Assembly: GCA_002317115.1 (NCBI GenBank)
Contig: DCIP01000209.1
Location: 1 to 22,530, forward strand
DNA length: 22,530 bases
Direction of reading: 5' to 3'
DNA from: Candidatus Scybalocola fimicaballi
GTDB taxonomy: Bacteria > Bacteroidota > Bacteroidia > Bacteroidales > Paludibacteraceae
Part shown: positions 7,361 through 14,046 of the stretch, piece after piece
Position numbering within the stretch: the first letter of the stretch is position 1
Layout: each line of letters starts with the position of its first letter
Translations under genes and position numbers: made by a program
The notes under the pieces: generated by a model
What the model was told of the DNA's origin: nothing
Database searches by the model: none
Seen by the model: only the letters and a program-made list of their open reading frames with translations

Positions 7361-8494
7361 ATGTTTCTACACAGATTATCAATATATAACTTTCGAAATA
7401 TTCGTAGATCCGACCTCACATTTGCTAAGCATATCAACTGCTTCATCGGCAAAAACGGTGTCGGCAAAACCAATATTATCGATTCCATCTACTACCTATC
7501 TTTCTCTAAATCACCGTCTAGCCGTGAGGATAAGGATAATATCACTTTCGGCGAGACAGGTTTTCAGCTGAAAGCCCACTATCATCGCGCGGATTCGGAA
7601 TTTGAGATTTCGTGTGCTTTGGATAAGGGTAGGAAGATGCTCAAGAGAGATGGCAAGGAATACGAGAAAGTCTCCGACCATATCGGTTTGATTCCAGCGA
7701 TATTGGTGGCTCCGAAGGATATTGATATCATACAGGGAGCGTCTGAAGAGCGTAGAAAATTCATCGACGGCTGCATATCTCAGTTTGATCGCAAATATTT
7801 GGACGCACTGCTTGTCTACAAGAACGCGTTGCGAGGCAGAAATGCACTGTTGACATCGCAAACCTACGTCGATCCGATCATTTTTGAGAGTTACGAGGAT
7901 AAACTTGCGTCGGCAGGAATGTTCCTTTACAATGCCCGCAAAGAGTTTGTTGAGACATTCAAAGGTAAAGTCGACGAGGTGTATCGCAAGATCTCTTACG
8001 ACGCCGAGGAAGGCGAGGGTGTGGATATCGAATATAAGTCGCAGGCTACTGAGGCAGATTATCTCACAACGCTTAGAAATTTACGTGGGGAAGACCAACG
8101 TCGAGGCTTCACAACGTGGGGCGTCCATCGCGACGACTATAATTTCAAGCGTACCGGACGAAAGATTAAGAAGATCGCGTCGCAGGGAGAGATGAAGACG
8201 ATGCTTTTGGCTTTGAAATTCGCATGGATAGATATGTTTGTGGCGAAGAGCGACGTCAAACCAATCCTTCTTCTCGATGATATATTCGATAAACTTGACG
8301 AGCATCGTATGGCGAGAATCATCGATTTTATCAGTGATTCCAAACGTACAGGCCAAGTGTTCATCTCCGATACCAACCGTGAGCACATCACACTGCTTCT
8401 TGAAAAGACGGAGAATATCTCCTATACCGTCTACGAGATTAATGAGAGCGACGGAATGAGCGAGGAGAAGGCAGTGAAGATTATGGAGAAATAA
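7361..8494 (+). CDS. recF: DNA replication/repair protein RecF
   Basis: The 377-residue protein is an SMC-like ABC ATPase that helps load RecA at single-strand gaps. It shows the RecF N-terminus LHRLSIYNFRNI, Walker A GKNGVGKT (30-37), the RecF-typical VAPKDIDIIQGASEERRKFID (116-136), the ABC signature equivalent ASQGEMKTMLLALKFAW (273-289), Walker B ILLLDD (302-307) and D-loop KLD (311-313). The length is normal for RecF. It is followed 11 bases later by a DUF721 gene, the usual partner in Bacteroidetes, so the two are probably co-transcribed. ATG 7361 is the only sensible start. Upstream is the REP-like element. TACTTTG just before the gene is one base short of a -7 consensus, so the promoter is uncertain. 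Confidence 0.97.
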   Translation: MFLHRLSIYNFRNIRRSDLTFAKHINCFIGKNGVGKTNIIDSIYYLSFSKSPSSREDKDNITFGETGFQLKAHYHRADSEFEISCALDKGRKMLKRDGKEYEKVSDHIGLIPAILVAPKDIDIIQGASEERRKFIDGCISQFDRKYLDALLVYKNALRGRNALLTSQTYVDPIIFESYEDKLASAGMFLYNARKEFVETFKGKVDEVYRKISYDAEEGEGVDIEYKSQATEADYLTTLRNLRGEDQRRGFTTWGVHRDDYNFKRTGRKIKKIASQGEMKTMLLALKFAWIDMFVAKSDVKPILLLDDIFDKLDEHRMARIIDFISDSKRTGQVFISDTNREHITLLLEKTENISYTVYEINESDGMSEEKAVKIMEK

Positions 8495-8505
8495 AAGCTG
8501 GAGAT

Positions 8506-8799
8506 ATGAAAAGAACGAATGCATCAACAATATCAACGATATTGAGCGATTATGTCCACCGTGTGAAGATCGACGAGGATATGCTTGCCTTCGACATTGA
8601 AAAGGCTTGGCCGGAATTAGTGGATCCGGAATTCCTGCAGTACACACAAGGTATGACGATGAAAAACAAACATTTGTACGTCACTATGTTATCGCCAGCC
8701 GCCAGCAATGAACTGATGATGCGTCGCAGTGAGATTCTAAAGAAAATCCACGATAAATTCGAAATCGATTCGTCGGTATTGGAAGCAATTCATTTCTGA
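8506..8799 (+). CDS. DUF721 / DciA-like protein
   Basis: This 97-residue protein has the short single-domain form of DUF721: STILSDYVHRVKIDEDMLAFDIEKAWPEL, then TMKNKHLYVTMLSPAASNELMMRRSEILKKI and a C-terminal basic/hydrophobic end. DciA proteins, the characterised members of this family, help load the replicative helicase DnaB in bacteria lacking DnaC. Whether this short member does the same is inference. It begins 11 bases after recF and is very likely in the same transcript. Its stop codon (8797-8799) lies within the left end of a perfect 48-base palindrome. Confidence 0.85.
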   Translation: MKRTNASTISTILSDYVHRVKIDEDMLAFDIEKAWPELVDPEFLQYTQGMTMKNKHLYVTMLSPAASNELMMRRSEILKKIHDKFEIDSSVLEAIHF

Positions 8800-8845
8800 T
8801 TTTGTTCTGTGCCTGACGTTATAACGTCAGGCACAGAACAAAATC
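8798..8845. repeat. Perfect 48-base palindrome overlapping the DUF721 stop codon
   Basis: The 24 bases at 8798-8821 are the exact reverse complement of 8822-8845, with no spacer. It starts GATTTTGTTC and ends GAACAAAATC, centred on GTTATAAC. In RNA it would fold into a hairpin of about 21-22 pairs with a four- to six-base loop. There is no T-run beyond either arm, so it is not a textbook terminator, although the stem base is T-rich on one side and A-rich on the other. It contains the false GTG start (8809) of the next frame. Confidence 0.9.
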
Positions 8846-8874
8846 GCAAAAGCATAATAAGAAAGATTAAAATA

Positions 8875-9315
8875 ATGGAAGAACTAGAAAAAATACATTT
8901 CAATCATAGCGTTGGAATCCAGATCAGATTCAACGACATCGACCCTCTTGGCCACGTCAACAACGCATCGCAAATCTCCTTTTTGGATTACGGCAAGATC
9001 TGTTATTTCGAGGCTTTGAACAATGGAGAGCCAATCGACTGGACTGACGCTCAGTTTGTGATGGTGAACATCAACGTCAGCTATATGGAGCAGATCTTCT
9101 TGAGAGAGAATATCGAGGTCCGCACAAAGATCACAGAGATTGGAAATAAAAGTATCAAACTTCTTCAAGTGCTTATAAATAAAGACAATGGACACATCAA
9201 AACCGTTTGTAATGGCGTGATGTGTGCGTTTGATATGAAGGCACAGCAATCTGTGCTGGTGTCGCAGGAGTGGAGAGACAAAATCAATAAATTCGAGGTC
9301 GGATCCGCAGATTAA
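8875..9315 (+). CDS. Hotdog-fold acyl-CoA thioesterase (4HBT/YbgC-like)
   Basis: From ATG 8875 the product is 146 residues, the normal size for single-domain 4HBT thioesterases, which hydrolyse acyl-CoA thioesters in the cytoplasm. The signature IRFNDIDPLGHVNNASQISFLDYGK (about 17-41) holds the conserved Asp/His-Val-Asn-Asn region of the active site (D23, H27, N29). The rest shows the alternating strands of the hotdog fold (VMVNINVSYMEQIFLRENIEVRTKI; IKLLQVLINKDNGHIKTVCNGVMCAFD). I reject the longer frame from GTG 8809, because its first 22 codons are the palindrome arm and spacer. No promoter is visible in the 75-base gap, so it may share the recF transcript. The acyl substrate is unknown. 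Confidence 0.9.
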   Translation: MEELEKIHFNHSVGIQIRFNDIDPLGHVNNASQISFLDYGKICYFEALNNGEPIDWTDAQFVMVNINVSYMEQIFLRENIEVRTKITEIGNKSIKLLQVLINKDNGHIKTVCNGVMCAFDMKAQQSVLVSQEWRDKINKFEVGSAD

Positions 9316-9316
9316 A

Positions 9317-9416
9317 AATGCTAAATGCTGAATGCGAAATTATGAATGCGAAATGCTGAATTTCCCCTTGCAGTTTGGCATATACCGACAATTATGGATT
9401 CAGCATTGTGAATTAT
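9317..9416. repeat. AATGCTGAAT-type repeat cluster between convergent genes
   Basis: The block 9317-9360 is made of variants of AATGCTAA, AATGCTGAA and AATGCGAA in tandem. About 30 bases on, the inverse sequence appears (ATTCAGCATT at 9398-9407, then AATTATGCAT), so the two halves can pair. It sits exactly between the thioesterase gene and the oppositely directed transglycosylase gene, and may end transcription from both sides. Confidence 0.65.
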
Positions 9417-9419
9417 GCA

Positions 9420-10790
9420 TTATTTCTTAAACTTCCTCTTGTAAGTGGCATAAAGCTCCATGATGTCGTCCACGTAATCAGCTGTTTCTGAACCACGTAG
9501 ATATCCGCACTTCACTGAAGGTAGGTTGTAGTAGTCTGGCGACGCAAGTAGTCTTACATATCTCTCCACCACTTTCCATTCGGCAGGGTTGTCGCCGTGA
9601 AGCTCACACAGTGTCTGCGCATCACGGATATGTCCGAGTCCGGCATTGTAGGCGGCAAGAGTCAGACGGATACGGTCGTCGTTGGTGCGGGCGGATTGGA
9701 TAAGTTTGTAAGTGCGGTTGAGATACTCAATTCCAAGACGGAGATTCTCCTCTGGTTCCAACATCGTCTTAGGATCACCGCCAAGGTTGATCACCGTTTC
9801 AGACATCAGCTGCATGAGACCTTTCGCTCCGGCAAAACTGCCTGCGTTGGGGTTGAAACGTGATTCTGTGTAGGCAATGGCAGAAAGCAGACGCCAATCC
9901 CAGATGGTAGTGTCGGCTTGAGCCTTGAAGATAGAATCGAAAGCGGAGATATGCTCGTCGTCGATGAAGATAGGCACATCTCTATTTACCTCTTTAGAAA
10001 CCTTAGGCTCGTAGTATTTTGAATATAACTTGCTGATTGTCTTCGGATTCTCTGCAAAATAATCGTTGATCTCCTTTAGCAAAGCCGAATCTTTTTGCGA
10101 CACAGCCCACGCATTTCTTTGTGGATGCGACACCTCAAGATGGATGTCAAGATTCTTATAGTAGCGACGTTGCAGTTTGGCAATATCGTTGTCTATCACC
10201 GTCATGTCAATCTCACCTTTGCTCACCTGTTTGATCAAATCCTCCTCGTCATTATCCGAGGAGACGGTGTTGATCACCATTCCTCCTCCAATCTCATCGT
10301 TAAGGTTAAGCAGACGATGGTAGTATTTGGATCCCTTCACCACAGTGATTTTTTTGCCGATGAGGTCGAGCACATCCTGCTTATGCTTAGTGGAGCTTCT
10401 CTTTCTCTGCACGATTACCTGATGCGTGATAGTCTCCTTGTCGACAAACGCCATACGCTCCTTGTTGGCTTTATTGATCATGACGGGGAAAGCCAACACG
10501 TCGACGGAATCACCAAGCATAGAGATAAGCTCCTCGTTGCTTTTCGCCACTTTTATCTCTAATTTCTTGCCTAATTTCTCAGCCACACCTTTGATTAACT
10601 CATAGTCGTAGCCCATCTCGTGTCCACCACGAGTGGTATAGTACGAAGTTGAGCGAGAGATTGTGGCGACGCGAAGGACAGAGTCTGGCGTCGAGACACA
10701 CTGATTTTCCGACGAATTCAGGTTATCCGTCGTTTTATTGCAACTGATAAGTGACAACAAAACCGATATGAAAACAGCCCATTTTTTCAT
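9420..10790 (-). CDS. MltF-like lytic transglycosylase lipoprotein (SBP_bac_3 + SLT)
   Basis: The 456-residue product has a lipoprotein signal ending in LISC (Cys17), a periplasmic solute-binding domain type 3 (about 38-262: LRVATISRSTSYY, GYDYELIKGVAEKLGKKLEI, VLAFPVMINKANKERMAFVD, ITVVKGSKYY) and a C-terminal SLT lysozyme-like domain (about 290-450). The SLT domain holds SAIAYTESRFNPNAGSFAGAKGLMQLM, with Glu309 the expected catalytic acid, then AAYNAGLGHIRDA. This is the domain order of E. coli MltF, which cleaves peptidoglycan glycan strands to 1,6-anhydro-muropeptides and whose first domain responds to muropeptides. The length is close to that of MltF. The gene stands alone on the minus strand, divergent from the lipoprotein operon. 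All key motifs are intact. Substrate regulation is inferred from the family. Confidence 0.92.
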   Translation of the reverse strand: MKKWAVFISVLLSLISCNKTTDNLNSSENQCVSTPDSVLRVATISRSTSYYTTRGGHEMGYDYELIKGVAEKLGKKLEIKVAKSNEELISMLGDSVDVLAFPVMINKANKERMAFVDKETITHQVIVQRKRSSTKHKQDVLDLIGKKITVVKGSKYYHRLLNLNDEIGGGMVINTVSSDNDEEDLIKQVSKGEIDMTVIDNDIAKLQRRYYKNLDIHLEVSHPQRNAWAVSQKDSALLKEINDYFAENPKTISKLYSKYYEPKVSKEVNRDVPIFIDDEHISAFDSIFKAQADTTIWDWRLLSAIAYTESRFNPNAGSFAGAKGLMQLMSETVINLGGDPKTMLEPEENLRLGIEYLNRTYKLIQSARTNDDRIRLTLAAYNAGLGHIRDAQTLCELHGDNPAEWKVVERYVRLLASPDYYNLPSVKCGYLRGSETADYVDDIMELYATYKRKFKK

Positions 10791-10812
10791 ACGCGTCAGT
10801 CTTTAGAAAATG

Positions 10813-10842
10813 CAAATTAGCAATAAAAAAGATAATGGCAAA
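10813..10842 (-). promoter_or_regulatory. Promoter for the MltF-like gene
   Basis: On the minus strand TTTG (10842-10839) is followed after 19 bases by TAATTTG (10819-10813), one base shorter than the TAnnTTTG consensus. It ends 22 bases before the ATG. Confidence 0.5.
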
Positions 10843-10860
10843 CAAAAAACGATATTTTTC

Positions 10861-10896
10861 GTTTTCGTCATCGTTTTCGTTTTCGTCATCGTCAAC
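10861..10896. repeat. CG-phased hexamer array in the divergent spacer
   Basis: Six perfect units follow each other: GTTTTC, GTCATC, GTTTTC, GTTTTC, GTCATC, GTCAAC. CG recurs every six bases. The array sits between two divergent promoters, its end only seven bases from the plus-strand -33 element. The 80-residue minus-strand frame crossing it is an artefact of the repeat. Confidence 0.85.
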
Positions 10897-10902
10897 GTTT
10901 AA

Positions 10903-10934
10903 TTTGTATTTATCGAAATCTTGCGTTACTTTTG
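10903..10934 (+). promoter_or_regulatory. Promoter for the lipoprotein-rsmG-pcm-peptidase operon
   Basis: TTTG at 10903-10906 and TACTTTTG at 10927-10934 are 20 bases apart, a good Bacteroidetes promoter, 27 bases before the ATG at 10962. No comparable promoter is seen again until the terminator at 16670. Confidence 0.7.
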
Positions 10935-10961
10935 TGGGATATAGAACTAAAATGAAATCTG

Positions 10962-11786
10962 ATGACGAAGAATGCATTGAAGAATATTCTGCTGACGGGA
11001 ATAGTAGCCGCTCTATGTGGTTGTTCTGCAGAGAAAAAGAGCGAGTCTGCTGTTGAAATCCCTGGCTATGATGTCTCTGTTTTGTCTTTCGACACTACTG
11101 GTCATTTCTTTGCTGACACTAATAATCCACAGTTCAAATTTTCGTATAAACTATCTGTTCCCAACGAAGGAATATCTTCTTGTGCTGATTCCATTAGAAT
11201 GGCTATCATCGCTGAGGCCACTGGTGTCCGAACTAATGATATTGAGGCTGCCAAGAAGGCTAAACTCACTGAGCTTGCTGTGTTGAGTGAGGAGGAGGTC
11301 GTTGCCTACAGGGAGATGTTTGGCTCAGACGAGATTCCTTGCGATTTGGAGTGTGAGGCTGGCAAGGTGTTTGAGAATGAGGATGTCTATAATACTGAAT
11401 TCTCTTCGTATTCTTACATGGGTGGAGCTCATCCGTATTCTTTCGTTAATTATCAGATTTGGGATAAGGTGATGGCTAAGAAATTGTCGTATGGTGATAT
11501 CTTCGTCGACGAATCTGAATCTACACTTACGGGTATGATCCTTGATTCCCTATGCAAGATGATGAAGGTGTCGGCTCATGATCATCTTGTCGACGCTGGT
11601 ATTCTTGATGTCAAGGATGTCTCTCCAAACAATAGTATGCGTATCTACACAGACTCCTTGAGCTTCAATTACAGACCGTACGAGATCGCTGCGTATGCGG
11701 TTGGTCCGATTGAGGTGAGGTTTTCATTCTCTGATTTGAAACCTTTGATTAAAGAGGAGTCTCCAATCTATAAACTTGCTGAATGA
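10962..11786 (+). CDS. DUF3298-like lipoprotein (first of a tandem pair)
   Basis: The 274-residue product has a lipoprotein signal ending in LCGC (Cys21). Its body resembles the RsiV/DUF3298-containing lipoproteins of Bacteroidetes: a strand-rich N-terminal half (FDTTGHFFADTNNPQFKFSYKLSVP), the hallmark SYMGGAHPYSFVNYQIWD (about 152-169), then LSYGDIF, a helical segment and a closing FNYRPYEIAAYAVGPIEVRFSFSDLKPLI typical of DUF3298 C-termini. In RsiV this region binds lysozyme, but no anti-sigma part exists here, so that role should not be transferred. The next gene overlaps its stop by four bases (ATGA) and is a diverged copy, which implies duplication and coupled translation. Function unknown; probably an envelope lipoprotein. 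Confidence 0.8.
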   Translation: MTKNALKNILLTGIVAALCGCSAEKKSESAVEIPGYDVSVLSFDTTGHFFADTNNPQFKFSYKLSVPNEGISSCADSIRMAIIAEATGVRTNDIEAAKKAKLTELAVLSEEEVVAYREMFGSDEIPCDLECEAGKVFENEDVYNTEFSSYSYMGGAHPYSFVNYQIWDKVMAKKLSYGDIFVDESESTLTGMILDSLCKMMKVSAHDHLVDAGILDVKDVSPNNSMRIYTDSLSFNYRPYEIAAYAVGPIEVRFSFSDLKPLIKEESPIYKLAE

Positions 11787-12676
11787 TGAGGAAGACGTTG
11801 CTCTTAGCATCTTCTCTGTTGGGCTTGGTGGCCTGTCAGCAGAAACCCGTTGATATTCCTGTGCCTGAACCAGTGGAGGATACCGTCAAGACGGTTGTCG
11901 ACACTGTAGCGAATGATCCTGTCGTGCCTGTGGCTCCACGTCTGCCGATGTACGACACTGAAATCTTCAGCTACGACACTGCTTATTTCGTTGATCCTAA
12001 TAATCAGCAACATAAATTCGTTAAATACAAGACAATATTGGTGATGCCGTCACGTAATGATTCAGATAAGTTGGTGAATGACATTCGTTTCGACATCATG
12101 CATTTCGCTGCCGATAGAGTGATGACAGATCCTGTCGTCGCAACTGCTGGGTACTTTGCCGCCGTCGCAACCCAATTCAAAACGGAGTTTCGTGCCGCTA
12201 ACGATTTTTCCAAGAGTCGTTATTTTGATTGGAGTGTGGCAAGATTCACTAAATTGGCATACCAGGATTCGCGTCTTTTCTGTGTGGCCAAAGGTCTGTA
12301 TGAGAATAAAGGAAATAATCCACTCTATGGTTTGTCTTATAGCAACTGGGACAAGAAACTGAAGGAGAAAATCGAGTTTGAAACTCTTTTCTATGAAAAG
12401 GATGTGGAGGATATCCGTGGCGTGCTTGTGGATTGTATGGTGAAAAGTTATGGCGTGGCGGACGAGGCTTCGCTTGAGACAAAGGGTATATCTCCAGAAC
12501 AGATTTCTCCAAGCAACAAGTTTTTGCTTACGAAGGATACTATCTATTTTGTCTATTCTCCGTATGAGTTGGGCGTGGATGCCGAACGAAGTATCAAAAT
12601 CCCCGTCGCCAACAAGCAATTAGGTCAATATATGGACAGATCAAAGTCAATCGTAAGATATTTACTTGAAGATTAA
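11783..12676 (+). CDS. Diverged DUF3298-like lipoprotein (second of a tandem pair)
   Basis: The 297-residue product has a signal peptide ending in LVAC (Cys18), a Pro/Val/Asp-rich linker (about 20-55) that the first copy lacks, and a body parallel to the upstream gene: TEIFSYDTAYFVDPNNQQHKFVKYKTI against LSFDTTGHFFADTNNPQFKFSYKLS, GLSYSNWDKKLKEKIEFETLF against VNYQIWDKVMAKKLSYGDIF, and IYFVYSPYELGVDAERSIKIPV against LSFNYRPYEIAAYAVGPIEVRF. The GGAHP motif of the first copy is replaced by NNPLYG, so this copy has lost the family hallmark. It starts within the upstream stop codon, and rsmG follows four bases after its own stop. I infer tandem duplication with divergence; function unknown. Confidence 0.75.
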   Translation: MMRKTLLLASSLLGLVACQQKPVDIPVPEPVEDTVKTVVDTVANDPVVPVAPRLPMYDTEIFSYDTAYFVDPNNQQHKFVKYKTILVMPSRNDSDKLVNDIRFDIMHFAADRVMTDPVVATAGYFAAVATQFKTEFRAANDFSKSRYFDWSVARFTKLAYQDSRLFCVAKGLYENKGNNPLYGLSYSNWDKKLKEKIEFETLFYEKDVEDIRGVLVDCMVKSYGVADEASLETKGISPEQISPSNKFLLTKDTIYFVYSPYELGVDAERSIKIPVANKQLGQYMDRSKSIVRYLLED

Positions 12677-12680
12677 TAAT

Positions 12681-13310
12681 ATGGCTAATATATCAATTAT
12701 AGAAAAATACTTTCCGAATCTTTCGGATGAGCAGAAACGTCAGTTTGAGGCTCTTGATGCGTTATATCAGGACTGGAACTCAAAGATCAATGTGATTTCC
12801 CGCAAGGATATGGATAATTTCTACGAGCATCATGTGCTTCACTCGTTGGGAATCGCAAAATTCACTGATTTTGCCGACGGTACTGAGATCCTCGATCTTG
12901 GCACAGGCGGTGGTTTTCCTGCCATTCCGTTGGCTATCATGTTCCCTAACGTCAAATTCCATGCTATCGACGGTGTTGGAAAGAAAATCAAGGTGCTAAA
13001 CGCTGTGGCTGAGGCTATCGGTCTTAAGAATATCAAAGGTGAGCATCTACGTGCTGAAGATGTAAAGGCTCAATACGACTACGTGGTGAGCCGTGCTGTG
13101 ATGCAGATGCCGGATTTGGTTAAGTTGGCTCGTCCTCTATTGAAACCTAAAGCTGTGTCGGCTCTACCTGTGGGTGTTATCGCTTTGAAGGGTGGCGACT
13201 TGGCTGAGGAGTTGAAATCATTCGGTAGAAATGCAATGACGGAGTCTCTTTCTATCTATTTCGAGGAGGAGTTTTTCTCTACTAAGAGTGTGGCGTATGT
13301 GATGAAGTAA
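12681..13310 (+). CDS. rsmG: 16S rRNA (guanine-527-N7)-methyltransferase RsmG
   Basis: From ATG 12681 the product is 209 residues, the usual size of RsmG (GidB), which methylates N7 of G527 in 16S rRNA using S-adenosylmethionine. Family signatures are LYQDWNSKINVISRKDMDNFYEHHVLHSL (about 28-56), the SAM-binding motif LDLGTGGGFPAIPLAI (71-86), KIKVLNAVAEAIGL (102-115), the SRAV motif (137-140) and IALKGGDLAEEL. The first possible start in frame, TTG 12666, would overlap the preceding gene and add five residues without support, so ATG is chosen; it is four bases after the upstream stop. The stop TAA (13308-13310) touches the hexamer array that separates rsmG from pcm. Confidence 0.96.
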   Translation: MANISIIEKYFPNLSDEQKRQFEALDALYQDWNSKINVISRKDMDNFYEHHVLHSLGIAKFTDFADGTEILDLGTGGGFPAIPLAIMFPNVKFHAIDGVGKKIKVLNAVAEAIGLKNIKGEHLRAEDVKAQYDYVVSRAVMQMPDLVKLARPLLKPKAVSALPVGVIALKGGDLAEELKSFGRNAMTESLSIYFEEEFFSTKSVAYVMK

Positions 13311-13345
13311 ACGTTAACGTTAACGTTGACGTTGACGAAAACGAA
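13310..13345. repeat. CG-phased hexamer array between rsmG and pcm
   Basis: Six units follow each other: AACGTT three times (13310-13327), GACGTT, GACGAA, AACGAA. CG recurs every six bases, as in the arrays at 6222 and 10861. It begins on the last base of the rsmG stop and supplies the false TTG start (13326) of the pcm frame. Confidence 0.85.
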
Positions 13346-13367
13346 GATCAAAGACGAAGAACTAGTG

Positions 13368-14033
13368 ATGAAATTTGTAGAGGAACCTAAATTTGCGGCA
13401 AGAAGAAAAATGATGGTGAAGCAGTTGCAGACTAACGAGTTGGCTTTTGCTGCCGACGTTTTGGATGCCATCCAACGTGTGCCTCGCCATTTGTTTTGCC
13501 AGCCGATGTACATCAATTCCGCATACGAGGATGTGACGCTTCCTATTGCGGCTAAACAGACGATTTCCCAGCCATCCACTGTGGCTCGACAGATGTCGTT
13601 GCTTGATTTGCATCCAGGTGAGAAGGTGTTGGAGATAGGCACGGGTAGTGGCTACCAGACTGCTTGCTTGGTGGCGTTTGGCGTTGATGTTTATACTATC
13701 GAACGACAGGAAACTTTGTTTACTATCACTTCCGAACTTTTCAAACAGTTGGATATAAAGGTTAAGAATATCTGTGGCGACGGTTATCTTGGTATGCCGG
13801 AGCATGCACCGTTTGATAAAATCATTGTGACTGCCGGAGCATTCCAGTTTCCTCCTAAACTGATGGCTCAACTGAAGGTTGGAGGCATGATGATTATTCC
13901 TGTTGAGGATAAATCTGGAGTCAGCAATATGTATAGAGTGAGACGTGTGGATGAGTCGGATTTTTCTGTCGACAAATTGGAAAAATGTAATTTTGTGCCG
14001 ATGTTAAGTGGCGTAAATAAAGTAATTAATTGA
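13368..14033 (+). CDS. pcm: Protein-L-isoaspartate O-methyltransferase
   Basis: From ATG 13368 the product is 221 residues, normal for PCMT, which methylates L-isoaspartyl residues in damaged proteins so that they can revert to aspartate. Signatures seen: RRKMMVKQLQ (N-terminal helix), VPRHLFCQPMYINSAYEDVTLPI (38-60), QTISQPSTVARQ (64-75, the substrate-side loop), the SAM motif VLEIGTGSGYQTACL (87-101), VYTIERQETL and DGYLGMPEHAPFDKIIVTAGA. The longer reading from TTG 13326 runs through the repeat array and is rejected; GTG 13365 directly before the ATG is an alternative. The gene follows rsmG by 57 bases with no promoter visible, and a C10 peptidase gene follows 13 bases after it, so all three are probably on one transcript. 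Confidence 0.95.
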   Translation: MKFVEEPKFAARRKMMVKQLQTNELAFAADVLDAIQRVPRHLFCQPMYINSAYEDVTLPIAAKQTISQPSTVARQMSLLDLHPGEKVLEIGTGSGYQTACLVAFGVDVYTIERQETLFTITSELFKQLDIKVKNICGDGYLGMPEHAPFDKIIVTAGAFQFPPKLMAQLKVGGMMIIPVEDKSGVSNMYRVRRVDESDFSVDKLEKCNFVPMLSGVNKVIN

Positions 14034-14046
14034 AATACGAATTGAT

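Noticed and set aside
8809..8874. GTG start extending the thioesterase by 22 residues
   Set aside because: The added codons are the right part of the 48-base palindrome and spacer. ATG 8875 gives the normal family length and N-terminus.
10735..10977. An 80-codon minus-strand frame rich in Asp, Glu and Asn
   Set aside because: The acidic run comes from translating the CG hexamer array, and the frame overlaps the MltF-like gene start and two promoters.
6222..13345. The hexamer arrays as a CRISPR array or as telomere-like DNA
   Set aside because: The units are 6 bases, directly adjacent without spacers, and lie in separate short blocks between ordinary genes.
13326..13367. TTG start extending pcm by 14 residues
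   Set aside because: The added codons come from the AACGTT/GACGTT array. ATG 13368 fits the family N-terminus.
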